DNA from: Turritopsis dohrnii
Taxonomy: Eukaryota > Cnidaria > Hydrozoa > Anthoathecata > Oceaniidae
Length of the DNA stretch: 64,000 nucleotides
Direction of reading: 5' to 3'
Assembly: GCA_027922465.2 (NCBI GenBank)
Contig: BQMF02000041.1
Span: forward strand, 1,178,001 to 1,242,000
In this document: positions 12,701 to 23,126 of the stretch, piece after piece
Layout: the number at the start of each line of letters is the position of its first letter
Position numbering within the stretch: the stretch's first letter is position 1
The notes under the pieces: model-generated
The model's database searches: none
Told to the model about the DNA's origin: nothing
What the model saw: only the letters and a program-made list of their open reading frames with translations
Position numbers and translations under genes: made by a program

Positions 12701-15700
12701 ACTGTGTTTTTGTTGTTTTCATGTCACGGAATTTCTTGTGTATTTCATTGACCTCGCAGCGAGCATAGCGAGCGAGGAGCCAAAGTAGTTTTACGAGATT
12801 TTTCAATTTTGCTCATCATCATGATCATGATCATAATCCAACTTTTCATGTTGCTGTTACACTGAAGTATTCAATACTTACCCGCTTACTTTTTTCGGAG
12901 GCGAGAGGCAAAATATGAAGTTCATGTGTAAGGTAATTAACTAAAACTCACTTCAAAAAAAATCTACAAACCCATTTTGGCTATTGTTTTGTTTTGAATC
13001 AATGTTTGAAATGCAGATTTCCACTAGATTGTAAAATAACAACTCATGATGTGAATTCTCTCACTGGTAAATGGTTTAGTAGTTTATTTTTTTTCACCTG
13101 CTATAAATGTGCGAATGGGTCATTACTGAACAGCAACCATGGTTTTTACCAGTTGTTTTTTAAAAAAGATTTCATCCTATTTTACACACTTCTTTTTATA
13201 TTAAAATACGCTTTATAAGAATGTTCAAGATGAAATTGGCCAAAAAGATTTTGTGAGCTTAAAATTTATCTTGTCAGAATTTTTTTTTGTTTTATTGCTA
13301 TTTTTTTGTAATTATCAATGTAAACAGTTTCTGTTTTTTTGCCCTTTGAGTTTTATCTTTTGTTTCTGGGCACAAAAAGTTAAGAATATATTAGGATGAT
13401 TTTCACTAAAAAGTTAAGAAAATTCATGAAACAAAAAAACGCCATTCTTATTTAAAAAAAGGGAGTACTGTAAGCGCCATAAATAAGAATAAAATGAGGT
13501 TGAAATTTGAAACTGTTTGAAACTGTGCTTAGAACAAAATAAGAACAATACAGGCTGAAAACGGCTCCAAAAATAAAAACTGCCAGTCTTGGGTCAGATT
13601 TTACTGGTTCTTAAGGCGTGAGTAAACAAAAAAGCAAATTTGGCCCAAATTGTCCAATTTTAGTCAATTCAGACAAAATGTTTGCCAGAATTGAAATCAG
13701 CACCTTTCAAATGTAATCCATGCAAAATTTCATGAAATTTGAAGAACTTTCGAAATTTGGTCCAAATGTGGCCCAAATTGTCCAATTTTAGTCAATTCTG
13801 ACAAAATGACTGTCAAATTTGAAATCAGCACCTTTCAAATGTAATACATGCAAAATTTCATGAAATTTGAAGAACTTTCGAAATTTGGTCCAAATGTGGC
13901 CCAAATTGTCCAATTTTAGTCAATTCAGACAAAATGACTGTCAAATTTGAAATCAGCACCTTTCAAATGTAATACATGCAAAATTTCATGAAATTTGAAG
14001 AACTTTCGAAATTTGGTCCAAATGTGGCCCAAATTGTCCAATTTTAGTCAATTCTGACAAAATGACTGTCAAATTTGAAATCAGCACCTTTCAAATGTAA
14101 TACATGCAAAATTTCATGAAATTTGAAGAACTTTCGAAATTTGGTTCAAATTTGGCCCAAATTGTCCAATTTTAGTCAATTCTGACAAAATGACTGTCAA
14201 ATTTGAAATCAGCACCTTTCAAATGTAATACCTTATCGGACCTTTTTCGCCCGCCCTAATTTAACGCCGGCCCTTTTTACGCCGGCCCTTATTCCGCCAC
14301 CCCAAGATTTTGCCTTAACGCCACTTAGGGCCGTTATTTACGCCTCAAAAGCAAAAAAGAAAAAAAAAATTTTAAGCACTATTTTTCACTTTTTCTGTTC
14401 AAATTTTAACTTATACTACAAATGTCTTCTAATATATATCATCTAATACATCGTAAGACTTAATCTATTACAGTTATTTCGTCCTCTTTTTCATTAATGC
14501 TTTCATTATTTTCTCTAAATCCCTCATCGTCATCTGATTCTACCTCTATTTCTGCTTCAACTTCCCCTTCATCTGACTCTTCATTGTCTCCAAAGAGTTC
14601 GTTCACATCTAAAGTTTGTTTCATTTTTTCAAATCTAAATTTAAACTTTAAAAAATAACGCCGATTTTTTGAAAAATTTCCATTTTTTGGCCCTTTTAAC
14701 GTCGGCCCTTTTAACGCCGCGCACCAAAATTAACGCCACATTAGGGCCGGCGTAAAAAGGGCCGATAAGGTACATGCAAAATTTCATGAAATTTGAAAAA
14801 CTTTCGAAATTTGGTCCAAATTTGGCCCAAATTGTCCAATTTTAGTCAATTCAGACAAAATGACTGTCAAATTTGAAATCAGCACCTTTCAAATGTAATC
14901 CATGCAAAATTTCATGAAATTTGAAGAACTTTTGAAATTTGGTCCAAATTTGGCACAAATTGTCCAATTTTAGTCAAGTCTGACAAAATGACCGTCAACT
15001 TCTAAGTCCTAGCATAGGTCAGTCATTAACTATTCTGAATAAACAAACAATCCGAAATCCGAACGGACTTTCCGAAAACGACGAAAAACTGTGACAGAGA
15101 TAGATAGATAGAATGTGTAAACCAAACAATTTCCTACGCTATAAGCGCGGAAATTGAATAAACTTATATCATGGAACTCGTGTTTTAATCTATCAACGAT
15201 TAAAACTAAATTCAGAATTTTTACGAAAGCTGTGAAAAAATGTGCTAGATGTTAATAAACAAACTTACTGTTCTTGAATTTGAATTTCCTCGTCACATAT
15301 ATAAACACTAATATGAAACAATGCTTGAGAAAAAATCAACTAAAATCAAACAGCGTTGACAATAACACATAGAACTTATACGATATTCTTCAACAGAAAC
15401 TGTTATTAGCTTTTTGAATTCATAAATAAGCAGGCACCTTGCAAAAGAACAAATGAGTTATAGTTAATACACCTCCATGGTTAATATCACTGATAACATT
15501 ACATATAACATTCAGAATGATTTCACGAGCATCCGCAACATTGACGTCACATCACCGAAAGTTATTGCAAAGTTGTTTAGCGATAGTTTGGGGCCAAATT
15601 GATTGAATTTTGCAAAAAAAAAACTTTGGAGGCTGTTACTGATGTTAAAGACTGAGAGTTAAGATGAAAAAATTTCTAACGTTCGTTCTCCTTTAAAACG

Positions 15701-18700
15701 TGCACTGAGTCCTTAATAAGCATTATTTACACATTTTTAAAAGTATATATTAGCATCAGTGTAAATTAGGCCTAACAGATAACAAAAACTAACAAAGTTT
15801 TATGCAGATTTTCAGATGTTTAAGTTTAGATCTATTTGGTTTGTATTGCAAGAATATTGCAAGTTAGTTTTGAAATACCACCACCGTGTTGTGATACATC
15901 GTCACACATCTATTCCTATCTATTACTTGTATTATAAAACTTGTCCAACCTTGGGTCTGCTTATCCTTAGTCTTTTATAGGGGCATTCATAATAGTGAGA
16001 ACTACTTGCTAGTTTTTAACATAACTATAGAAAGCAGATACTCTTCTCAACTGCTAATTTTGTCAACAGGTGATGAGAAAACATACCATTTGAACTCAGA
16101 AACAAGGTTAAATCGATCTACTACAGATAACTTTACAAATGGAAAGCTTCTACCTGGTCAATACATGTATTTTCAAAGAATCTACACAAAAGAAGTAAGC
16201 TTTTCATTTTTATAAGAAGAAAGATCAAGGTCATCATACAATAGAGTATTTCTTCCAATTTTAGGGATATTCATATTCAAGTCCTTGGTCTGATAAATTC
16301 ACTGTTCTTAAAGGTTAAAGTTGTCAATCAGCTCACCTTTTACTCTTAATAGCTTCTTGTACTTTTCCATTTCCGGTATGCTATTCACTTGGCCAAAATT
16401 TTCACCACAGCTCTGATTAACAGTTCTCTTAATCATAATTATGTTTAGGCGATGTTACATCTGATAAGGAATCATCTCCAGGCCCATCAATTCCATTGAT
16501 TGCTGGAGTGGTAATTGTATTGCTATTGGTAATTGCTATTGTAGGATTAATTTGCTTTAAAAGGTAACTTTGTAATTTTATTTGGTAACTTGTTAATTAG
16601 GCTTGTTTTTTTATTTATGAAAACAGTCCTTCACTTAGGTTCAAGAACGAAGGTCCGAAGAAGAATGATGATCAGGTAATTATGTCTGAATTGTCAGATG
16701 ATGAAACTGAAGGACCTTCAGTCATTCCATATGAGAACGAAGGAACAAGTGATTCAACTGATAAATATCCACCGGAAGGTAATTTTTTCTTTAAAGGCCA
16801 GCTATTGTTAATTTGCTATTTCTAAGAAAATACTTTCCACACAGATATTGATTATACACTATAAACGTGTCTCAGATCTAAAAAACATTAATGTAAGGAC
16901 GACAACAGTTTCAAATAAAGCAAAGATGTAGACAATTAATATCCCCGATGTGCTGACAAATGTTTTATTTCGATTTCCAGATGCTCAGAATGAGACCTAT
17001 TGCAATCTAACGGTTAAACCAAATCACTCACCAGTGTCTGTTAACGATTTCCCAGCTTACTACCTAAGAAACAAAGATAAAGCTACTTCAGAGTTTCGAA
17101 AGCAATATGATAGTGTACCACTGCATCAGATCCACTCTTGTGATGTAGCAGCTGAAAACAAATCAAAGAACAGATATCAAAATATAATGGCGTATGATCA
17201 CAGCCGAGTGAAACTGCAGCCCCTCAAGTCCGAAAAATCCGACTATATAAATGCCAGCTACATTCAAGGTTACAGTGGTGATCCAACCTACATTGCCGCA
17301 CAAGCTCCGAAACCAAATATGATATTTGATTTCTGGAGAATGATCCTTCAGGAAAAGCCTTCAGTGATTATAATGTTGGCCAATCTTGTTGAAAATGGAA
17401 AGCAGAAGTGTGATCAATATTGGCCTGAAAAGAAAACAGCTTCATATCATGGTATCACTGTGGAAATATCCAAAACTGAAGAATATGCAGACTATACCAT
17501 TCGATGGATCCAAGTTCATTATGGTGAATTGCAACACAGCTTATTGCAATTACATTTCACCTCCTGGCCTGACCATGGTTGTCCAGAATACCCGGCTATG
17601 TTGCTTAACTTCTGCTATAGGTTTCGGCAATTAGTTCCATACAATCTTAAATCATTGGTTGTTGTTCATTGCAGTGCTGGTGTTGGTCGAACAGGCACGT
17701 TTATTCTGATTGATGCAATGTTGGATTTGATGCAAACCAACAATATTGTCGACATCTTTAATTACTTCGAAACAATTCGTCAAGATCGCTATCAAATGGT
17801 GCAAACAGTAGATCAGTACCTGTTTGTACACCATGCTGTTTATGAATTTATATCCTGCGGAAACACGGGGATCAGTGCGTTGAATCTCGAGGAAACTTTT
17901 CATAATTTAATAAACCACGTTGATAGCAATGGTCGATTCAAAATCGATTTGGAATTTGAAAAATTGATTGATGTCACTCCAAATTTAACAGTTGATGTCG
18001 AAAAGGTTGTGCTTTATGAGAATGTTTCGAAGAACAATAGTAGGAATACACTGTTTGGTAAGCATTAACAGTTACATTGTGTTTCATTTTGTCATTGCTT
18101 TATCAATAATGTATTTTACAAAAAATATAGTCAGTGATCAATCTTGTAAGTGTTGACTTATTCTTAAGTTTTTCATTCTTTGTTTTCCTGAAGATTTTTG
18201 TTTCGTATTTTAAATATCCTGACCATTTTATCACACCGGCACTTGAAATACTGAATACCATTATTTGAACTCCAGCCCTTCCGATCATATGGGAATTCTG
18301 GCAATCTATTAAAACTGCCCTTTTTACCATGGAATGGTAATGTTTCCTTTAAAACATATAAATAAATTCACAAAACCCTCATAGTACCTTCCATCGTTTG
18401 TACAACAGGTGGTCAAAAGTTTTCAAATAACAAAAAATTTTGCAGTGAATGTGCAATTGCAAAAGTCTTCGAAACGGTTTGCTACCAACCCATAACAAAT
18501 AATGAGTGTGCGAATCATATGTTAGTTAGGTGTTTCATTTGCTGCATTTCAATCATTCATTAGGTGACAAGAATATAATAAACGTTGATGGATATAAAGT
18601 GCGAAACGTTTTTGTGGTAACTGAAGCACCTTCTACAGATAGCATTGCTAGCTTTTGGTCTGCAGTTGGGAGATACAAAGTTACCACAGTTGTGATGCTG

Positions 18701-19512
18701 TATAGTGCAGAGCAATGCCCATTGTTACATCCCTTTTCAGGGAGCGACAATGGTGAGCTTAGGTATAAAGGTGGCATGGTGAAAGTTATTGAAGAAACTA
18801 ACCTAGGTGATTTGGTACGGTTGAAACTCTTGCTGTCTAGACAAAAGGTAACACTCAATTCAACGTGTTTCATCAACTTTTTGTCACTTTTTACGTTGTT
18901 GTCATTTTGTTGATTTTAGGTTAAAACTAAAGTGAATCTCCTTCATTTGACGACTTGGCCTGATCAAGTCGTTCCTAATCCAACCTCAATGTTAACTCTA
19001 ACAGCTGAAGTCTTGAAGTCGCAACAATCTCTTGGGAATGGAAAGATTTTAGTGACTTGCAAGTATGTATATACATATAAATGCATTTTTTGCAAGTGAC
19101 TCCTCGCTAGTAGGGAGTGTTTGTACTGTCTACTTTGCTTTTCTTCCAGTGATGGTGGGAACCGCAGTGGAACATTTATTGCATGCATGAACACACTGGA
19201 TCAACTGCAAACCGAACAGCATGTTGATGTTTTTCAAGTTGTACGAAGAATCAGATTAGTTCGACCACAATTTATCGAAAACCTTGTAAGTTAAACCGCA
19301 CATTGATTCTGTTCGCTCATACCAGTTTCTACCAGTTTCCTGATCTGAGCAAATACTTGATCGGCCCATTGTTAGTCTTTTATAATAACTGGCCAGCAAT
19401 ATAACTGATTACAAAACTGACTTTCATTCCATTTTAGCGTCAGTACCGTTTCATATATGAAGTCGCCACGACACACTTGCGTTCGTTTTCCACATATTCA
19501 AACTTCACTTGA
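6284..19512 (+). CDS. Receptor-type protein tyrosine phosphatase (F5/8-FN3-TM-PTP-PTP), 5' incomplete
   Basis: This is a transmembrane phosphatase that would remove phosphate from phosphotyrosine on cytoplasmic substrates under control of its extracellular part. The exons I resolve are 6284-6543, 6627-6771, 9540-9637, 9844-10042, 10157-10259, 10525-10783, 10865-10928, 11384-11477, 12444-12613, 16070-16194, 16265-16313, 16449-16563, 16639-16778, 16981-18057, 18564-18847, 18920-19062, 19150-19285 and 19438-19512. Every junction is GT..AG and phase is kept throughout, giving about 1178 residues ending at TGA 19510-19512. The order is F5/8 C domain (1-135), FN3-like modules (136-522), membrane helix (about 537-557), D1 (about 610-900) and D2 (about 930-1178). 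No stop or frameshift was seen, so the gene looks functional. The signal-peptide exon is missing and may lie left of the window. The exact ortholog is not identifiable. Confidence 0.88.
7632..8004. mobile_element. 373-bp MITE with TTA flanks in phosphatase intron
   Basis: The long inverted repeats begin GGGGCTGTTTATATGAGAGG at 7632 and end with the reverse complement at 8004. TTA lies directly outside both ends (7629-7631, 8005-8007). The interior is GC-richer, with repeated CGGGACGG-like words and no ORF. The first bases match the end of the large element at 42290-45808 (GGGGCTGATTACATGA), suggesting the same mobilising family. Confidence 0.85.
9540..10042 (+). CDS. Phosphatase exons coding first fibronectin type III domain
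   Basis: Exons 9540-9637 and 9844-10042 code for one FN3 domain (about residues 136-234). It starts VYPPTVTAITQTKTHLSVEW with the conserved proline start and B-strand tryptophan. The C-strand ISYYTVTVNATKF and the later AQLSFTVQAFVNRKG strand follow. The split in the middle of the domain and phase-1 outer boundaries are usual for FN3 exon pairs. Several N-x-S/T sites (NAT, NQS, NSS, NVT) suggest glycosylation. Confidence 0.82.
10157..10928 (+). CDS. Phosphatase exons coding second extracellular FN3-like module
   Basis: Exons 10157-10259, 10525-10783 and 10865-10928 code for about residues 235-376. The module opens DPPSPHIHSVTDFDG. It then has the segment INGPIRSFYQLILSFERL, which resembles the NGPI..YQ..V motif of receptor-PTP membrane-proximal FN3 domains, and it ends with IGAFYLYVRAVILFEDIGAT. 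The FN3 fold is inferred; sequence identity to classical FN3 is low. Confidence 0.7.
11384..16313 (+). CDS. Phosphatase exons coding membrane-proximal module
   Basis: Exons 11384-11477, 12444-12613, 16070-16194 and 16265-16313 code for about residues 377-522. The key segments are GPNNAKYYQVIVMKI, INKPYITAAF, GDEKTYHLNSE, TNGKLLPGQYMYFQRIYT and YSYSSPWSDKF. This order (YYQV, PYI.A.F, GD..TY, NG.L.P...Y..F.R) matches the membrane-proximal FN3 module of receptor PTPs such as the R2A/R2B groups. The 3456-bp intron between 12613 and 16070 holds a satellite array and a MITE. Confidence 0.78.
14231..14770. mobile_element. 540-bp TA-flanked MITE inserted in the satellite
   Basis: The ends are CCTTATCGG and CCGATAAGG, extending into longer imperfect inverted repeats rich in CGCCGGCCCTTTTTACGCC. 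TA lies on both sides (14229-14230 and 14771-14772). Removing the element and one TA restores a perfect 128-bp unit, so target duplication and boundaries are certain. A TA target suggests a Tc1/mariner-IS630 type transposase. The interior keeps a short acidic ORF (14460-14624, minus). Confidence 0.92.
14460..14624 (-). pseudogene. Short acidic ORF inside TA-flanked MITE
   Basis: A 54-residue ORF starts MKQTLDVNELFGDNEESDEG and continues with runs of Glu and Asp to a stop at 14460. Such acidic pieces occur at the ends of DNA transposase proteins. Its place inside a non-autonomous element makes it a likely leftover exon of the parent transposase. No domain is recognised. Confidence 0.45.
16449..16778 (+). 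CDS. Phosphatase exons coding transmembrane helix and juxtamembrane linker
   Basis: Exon 16449-16563 codes for a short Ser/Pro stalk and then a hydrophobic stretch starting IPLIAGVVIVLLLVIAIVGL, about 22 residues long, followed by CFKR as the cytoplasmic stop-transfer signal. Exon 16639-16778 codes for a charged linker (KNEGPKKNDDQ, then ELSDDETEGPS and YENEGTSDSTDKYPPE). The linker holds two tyrosines in acidic contexts that could be phosphorylated; that is a guess. Confidence 0.85.
16981..18057 (+). CDS. Phosphatase exon coding complete D1 catalytic domain and D2 start
   Basis: One 1077-bp exon holds the whole membrane-proximal PTP domain. Visible motifs are the KNRY box (KSKNRYQNIMAYDHSRVKL), the phosphotyrosine loop (KSDYINASYIQGY), AAQAPKP, FDFWRMI, the WPD loop (FTSWPDHGCP, general acid near residue 805), the P-loop VHCSAGVGRTGTF with the nucleophile near residue 838, and the Q-loop segment QMVQTVDQY. 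All catalytic residues are present, so D1 should be active. The last 300 bases code for the start of D2 (LEFEKLIDVTPNL, then KVVLYENVSKNNSRN). Confidence 0.95.
18564..19512 (+). CDS. Phosphatase exons coding D2 domain with altered P-loop
   Basis: The exons are 18564-18847, 18920-19062, 19150-19285 and 19438-19512. The D2 segment NIINVDGYKVRNVFVVTEAP matches the YINA..IDGY...YI.TQ.P region, and FWSAV matches FWRMV. The WPD loop is kept (TTWPDQVVPN). The P-loop reads VTCNDGGNRSGTF: Cys and Arg are kept at C-x5-R spacing, but His-Cys-Ser-Ala-Gly is replaced by Thr-Cys-Asn-Asp-Gly. The Q-loop glutamine context (RPQFIENLRQYRFIYE) is also changed. D2 domains of receptor PTPs are commonly weak or inactive and regulatory, and this one fits that pattern. 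Confidence 0.88.
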
Positions 19513-20737
19513 TTGACCTCTGGCGATATGCACGTTCTCAGAAGAGGATGTTTTTCTCCAAATTGCGATACAGTTTCTTTTGGAATTGTCTCTTAAGAAA
19601 GACGCTTAATTACTTTCGTTTATTTATACTTATAACTACGACTATTGCGTAATTTTCAACTGGAATTCATTATATTCAGTTTCTTGTATAAAGTTTATAT
19701 TGATATCTATACGTTTATAAAAATATCCGTTTGTAATACTATTTCATTGAAATATTTTTCGATTTGAGACGGTGTCTAATGTGCGACAACGGAGGGAATT
19801 CGACAAAAGCTTCGTCTTCCGTTCAAGATATATAATTGCGTTCTTGATAACGGTACACACACTTACTGGTGTCTTAACATTGGTAGTTCCCTTTATTCAA
19901 TTATGCCATTAATGCATCAAACAACTACCAGAATGCGACAAGTTATGATTGTTGCATATTAGCCAACGACGAACGTAAGGCATCTACAAGCTGCGAGTAC
20001 TGCTATCATCATCTAGTTGCAATAAGTAACGACGAATGGCAATTGAAAGACAATAATATTATTAAAATTCAGTGTTCCATTGTTTATTTAAGTATATTTA
20101 CGATTTATTGTTTATAGTTTATTGTACATAAAAATTAGTTGCACGTACTTTTTTTTTTATTTTCCTTTTTTTTTGTAAGGAACCCGTTTAAAAGAGACTA
20201 GATACTGGAGCATCAAAAAAGTTAAGAAAAATTAAGAAACTTATTTTTGCTATGTTTACTTTTTTCCCGAAAACTTTTGTAAACTATCATTTTAGATCAG
20301 TTGTTATGTATGTATGAAGAAAAATTTAGTCTATACATTTTTTGTGCTCACCACTATCTTTGTGTTAAAAAAATACTGCGTGTTGGCCTGAAAAAGGATG
20401 AATGGCCTTTTCTTAATTAATGTCGATTAGATTGTGTTGTAGATATTAGAAACCAAGTTAGAAACCTTCAGTACTGAAAACGCAAAAAAGTTAAGAAACA
20501 CTCAGTACTACGGCCTTTCACTGGTTTCTTATAAAACAAAATACGTCTACTAAACATAAACGACTAAAATGTGTAAGTACGATCTTGACGAGATTATTTT
20601 AGTTCCATTATTTTAGTTTTGCTGCATCGAACGTGTTTTTAACGCACCTGCTTGAGGTCAAGAATCCGTTAACAGAAAGAGTTGGAAACGAGCTTCTATG
20701 GCGTTAGAACACAGTGGATATTCTTTGTTTCAATAAA
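19513..20737 (+). other. Putative 3' UTR of the phosphatase gene
   Basis: Non-coding sequence follows the TGA at 19510-19512. The first canonical AATAAA on the plus strand that I noted is at 20732-20737, which would give a UTR of about 1.2 kb. Earlier weaker signals (ATTAAA near 20061) are possible. The true cleavage site cannot be told from sequence alone. Confidence 0.4.
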
Positions 20738-20828
20738 GAAAGATCTTTTCATAAATGTATTTTTGATGAATCGTTATATACAGTAGTGGAAAAGGTTACA
20801 TACATAATATATAATATTTAATGATAAT

Positions 20829-20910
20829 GCAGGGACCACGGAGCAGTCGCAAACTTTTGTTGGCCCTAATTAGTCATCCCCCAAACGAAATTCTGCTCCG
20901 TGGTCCCTGT
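20829..20910. mobile_element. 82-bp inverted-repeat element with 17-bp perfect ends
   Basis: CAGGGACCACGGAGCAG (20830-20846) and its exact reverse complement (20893-20909) enclose 46 bp. TAATG adjoins both ends. The CAGGG start resembles hAT-type termini. It is too short to code and could fold as a hairpin. Confidence 0.6.
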
Positions 20911-20991
20911 AATGAGATTAGAAGTAATGAATCTCCTTATGGTGTTAGCATAAATATTTTGTAAGAAAGTAATGAAAAAGTTTTCGAATAC

Positions 20992-21075
20992 TAACAAGAT
21001 TCGCAAAAATGCGACTATATTATTTCCCCAAGCTTGCCATTTTATCAATTATTGTGTGTACATTGATAACTATAA
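20992..21075. repeat. Dispersed repeat shared with 57560-57652
   Basis: The two places share AACAAGATTCGCAAAAATG.GACTATAT, TTTCCCCAA and AATTATTGT.TGTACATTGATAACTAT in the same orientation. It is an undefined interspersed repeat. Confidence 0.6.
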
Positions 21076-21600
21076 TAAAAATGTATCACTTCATTATGAA
21101 ATGAAGATCTTCATGATCAAATGAAAAGGTTTCACTTACAATTCTTGCTATGGGCATAACTAAAAATTACAACGCGTAATACATCCCCTAATATTTTCAC
21201 TAAACAACTGAAAAGTTTTTTCTGCAGGACACATCCGACACCTGCATCAATGGGTAAGGCAAAATTTCGTCATGATAAACGTATGATCTTTATTCTTGCA
21301 GAAGCTTTGATAAGTTCCCTTTCCTTTTTTAACCACAAAATCACGGGTAACAATGTTATTCAACAGAACGGTTGCTTTTTATAACTCATATAAAATCTTA
21401 CAATATTATACTAAACATACCTTACGCTAATACTGCCCCCACATGTTCAAAATTTAAGCAAACCTTTCAGAAGTCTGACAGTCAAGTTCTTGTACTGTAT
21501 AATTTGTAGATGTTTCTAATCAATGCAATGAAGGTGACAAAAAGAAATAGTAACATGAAATATCAAAACGTACAATTTATTACAATAAGTAAATAAACCT

Positions 21601-22005
21601 TTAACTCAAAGTTCTTAGAAAATCAACACAACTTTTACAATATTTTTTATGTAAGTTCATAAGAATCTCCATCCTGTTGAGTAACTTAGAGGACAGACGA
21701 CTTTTCCTACATGCTAAACAAGTTACAACTTTGAAATCACCCACCAGATCCTTTTTGTTTCTGGCTAGATGGTGTTGGACAGAAAAAAATTGGGGAAAGC
21801 AAAGTGTCAGTGTGGAAACGGCTTTCACTTCTTCAAGATTTTTCTTCAAATCTTCGATTTCAATTTTCGTCCAATGAATTTCAAAAGGCTGAATATGAAT
21901 ACAGATTTTGGTAGAGGGAGTAGTTGACTGCTTTTTCACGAAATAGTTTTTCATCGCAACTCGTAACTCTGTCCTTCTTCTATTAACTCTATAGCCTCTT
22001 CCCAT
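21601..22005 (-). CDS. Hypothetical 134-residue protein with CxxC pairs
   Basis: A single uninterrupted minus-strand ORF starts MGRGYRVNRRRTELRVAMKN. The N-terminus is basic. A central predicted helix reads KIEIEDLKKNLEEVKAV. The C-terminus holds two CxxC motifs, CLAC near residue 96 and CKSC near residue 124, about 24 residues apart, a layout that could bind one zinc ion. An AATAAA (minus strand, about 21575-21580) lies about 20 bases past the stop, and a TATA-like run is just upstream of the ATG (about 22017-22025). I recognise no family. It could be a small gene, a last exon or chance. Confidence 0.35.
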   Translation of the reverse strand: MGRGYRVNRRRTELRVAMKNYFVKKQSTTPSTKICIHIQPFEIHWTKIEIEDLKKNLEEVKAVSTLTLCFPQFFSVQHHLARNKKDLVGDFKVVTCLACRKSRLSSKLLNRMEILMNLHKKYCKSCVDFLRTLS

Positions 22006-23126
22006 ACGCCCAGTACTATATATCTAGAGTGGTCCGCAACTACAGTATCTTTTTTTCTCAACCAACAAATTTTTTTGATTATGCCTGGCATTAGTTAATG
22101 TAATGACGTCAATCGTTCTTGTATTATCCGTCATTCTTTTAACAACTCTGGTGTTTTCCATTCTTTCCATTGTAGCCCCAGTTCCTTAAGCTTTGCTATT
22201 GTGAGATAGTATTTGAATCAAAAGTACTGATACGATCATACAAATATTGAGGTCAATCTATTGTTCATATTCAGATCCCCTATTGAAGTGCTCAATTTAA
22301 GATGTTAGTTCTCGTGTTAAGGACTTTGCCACGTTTCCCGTTGGTAGCTTGAATCAATCTTTTCTCCATTGGGATATCTCATCGTACGCGTTGGCGCACA
22401 TTGTCTTAAAACTCAACGAGATCCTCTCTGACGGGGTATACAAGATACATGGAACATATCTGCCTCTAAGATAGTGGTGGCTTCTACGTGTATGACATCG
22501 CTCTCGTTAATATCGCTTAATGAAGGTAGAAACACGTCTAATAAATTGCAATTTTTTTTGTTTACACTTGACATAATGAATATTCCGTACCCTGAGTGTA
22601 TCGAATGATTTCTTGCAAATATCGCACGTATGAACCATGTCGTTTTAACTTTATAGATATTTTGTACATGAAGTGTCTACGAATTTTAAACAAGGTGTCT
22701 TTTAAAATCCTCTTTTCTCGCCGCTGCCATTCTCCAATTGCAGCATAAAACACCTCCAACAGTAATGTTCATTGGAATAGCGAAGACCGATTCAAATTTG
22801 CAGAGAGTGTTAAAACAAATTTGAGACATGACAGCTCTTATTATAACTTCCACCCTCAATCAACTATTGCAACAACAACTAATTAAATGGAAACATTGCT
22901 GAAGCAATAAATTTCAGAAAAACGACGTTCAAAAAACGGTCCGACGTTTATTGTTAACAAAGTGTTGAAACAAAGTAAATCATTGACTCTCTCGTGAAGA
23001 TTATCTCACAAAGTAAATCATTGACTCTCTCGTGAAGATTATCTCACAAGAAAACTGTTGACATACCTTTTTCTGGACTTTTATATTTAATTATATTCAT
23101 TATATTTAAAGCAAACTATTTACTTA
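22006..23126. other. No recognised gene; 38-bp tandem duplication
   Basis: The only structure I see is a direct 38-bp duplication (22971-23008 and 23009-23046) starting CAAAGTAAATCATTGACTCT. A diverged copy of its second half lies near 25336-25375. The rest shows no supported gene. Confidence 0.5.

Larger units (their letters stand above)
13637..14998. repeat. 128-bp tandem satellite array
   Basis: The unit starting CGAAATTTGGTCCAAAT recurs at 13751, 13879, 14007, 14135 and 14805, exactly 128 bp apart once the MITE at 14231-14770 and one copy of its TA are removed. Units differ by only a few bases. The first (13637-13750) and last (14933-14998) are partial. No ORF runs through the units. Confidence 0.93.
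12614..16069 (+). other. 3.4-kb phosphatase intron carrying a satellite array and MITE
   Basis: This intron runs from donor GTTTGT at 12614 to acceptor TCAACAG at 16069. It contains the 128-bp tandem array at 13637-14998 and the TA-flanked insertion at 14231-14770. The stretch 12614-13636 has a short CGAGCATAGCGAGCGAGGAG repeat near 12757-12778 but no gene. I see nothing recognisable at 15000-16060. Confidence 0.7.

Noticed and set aside
13637..14998. Tandem array considered as a CRISPR array
   Set aside because: The units are contiguous 128-bp repeats with no spacers, in an intron of a eukaryotic gene.
16950..16980. Methionine at 16950 as a start for a short cytoplasmic PTP
   Set aside because: It precedes a strong acceptor (CGATTTCCAG at 16980), and the upstream TM exons join in phase, so it is intronic sequence.
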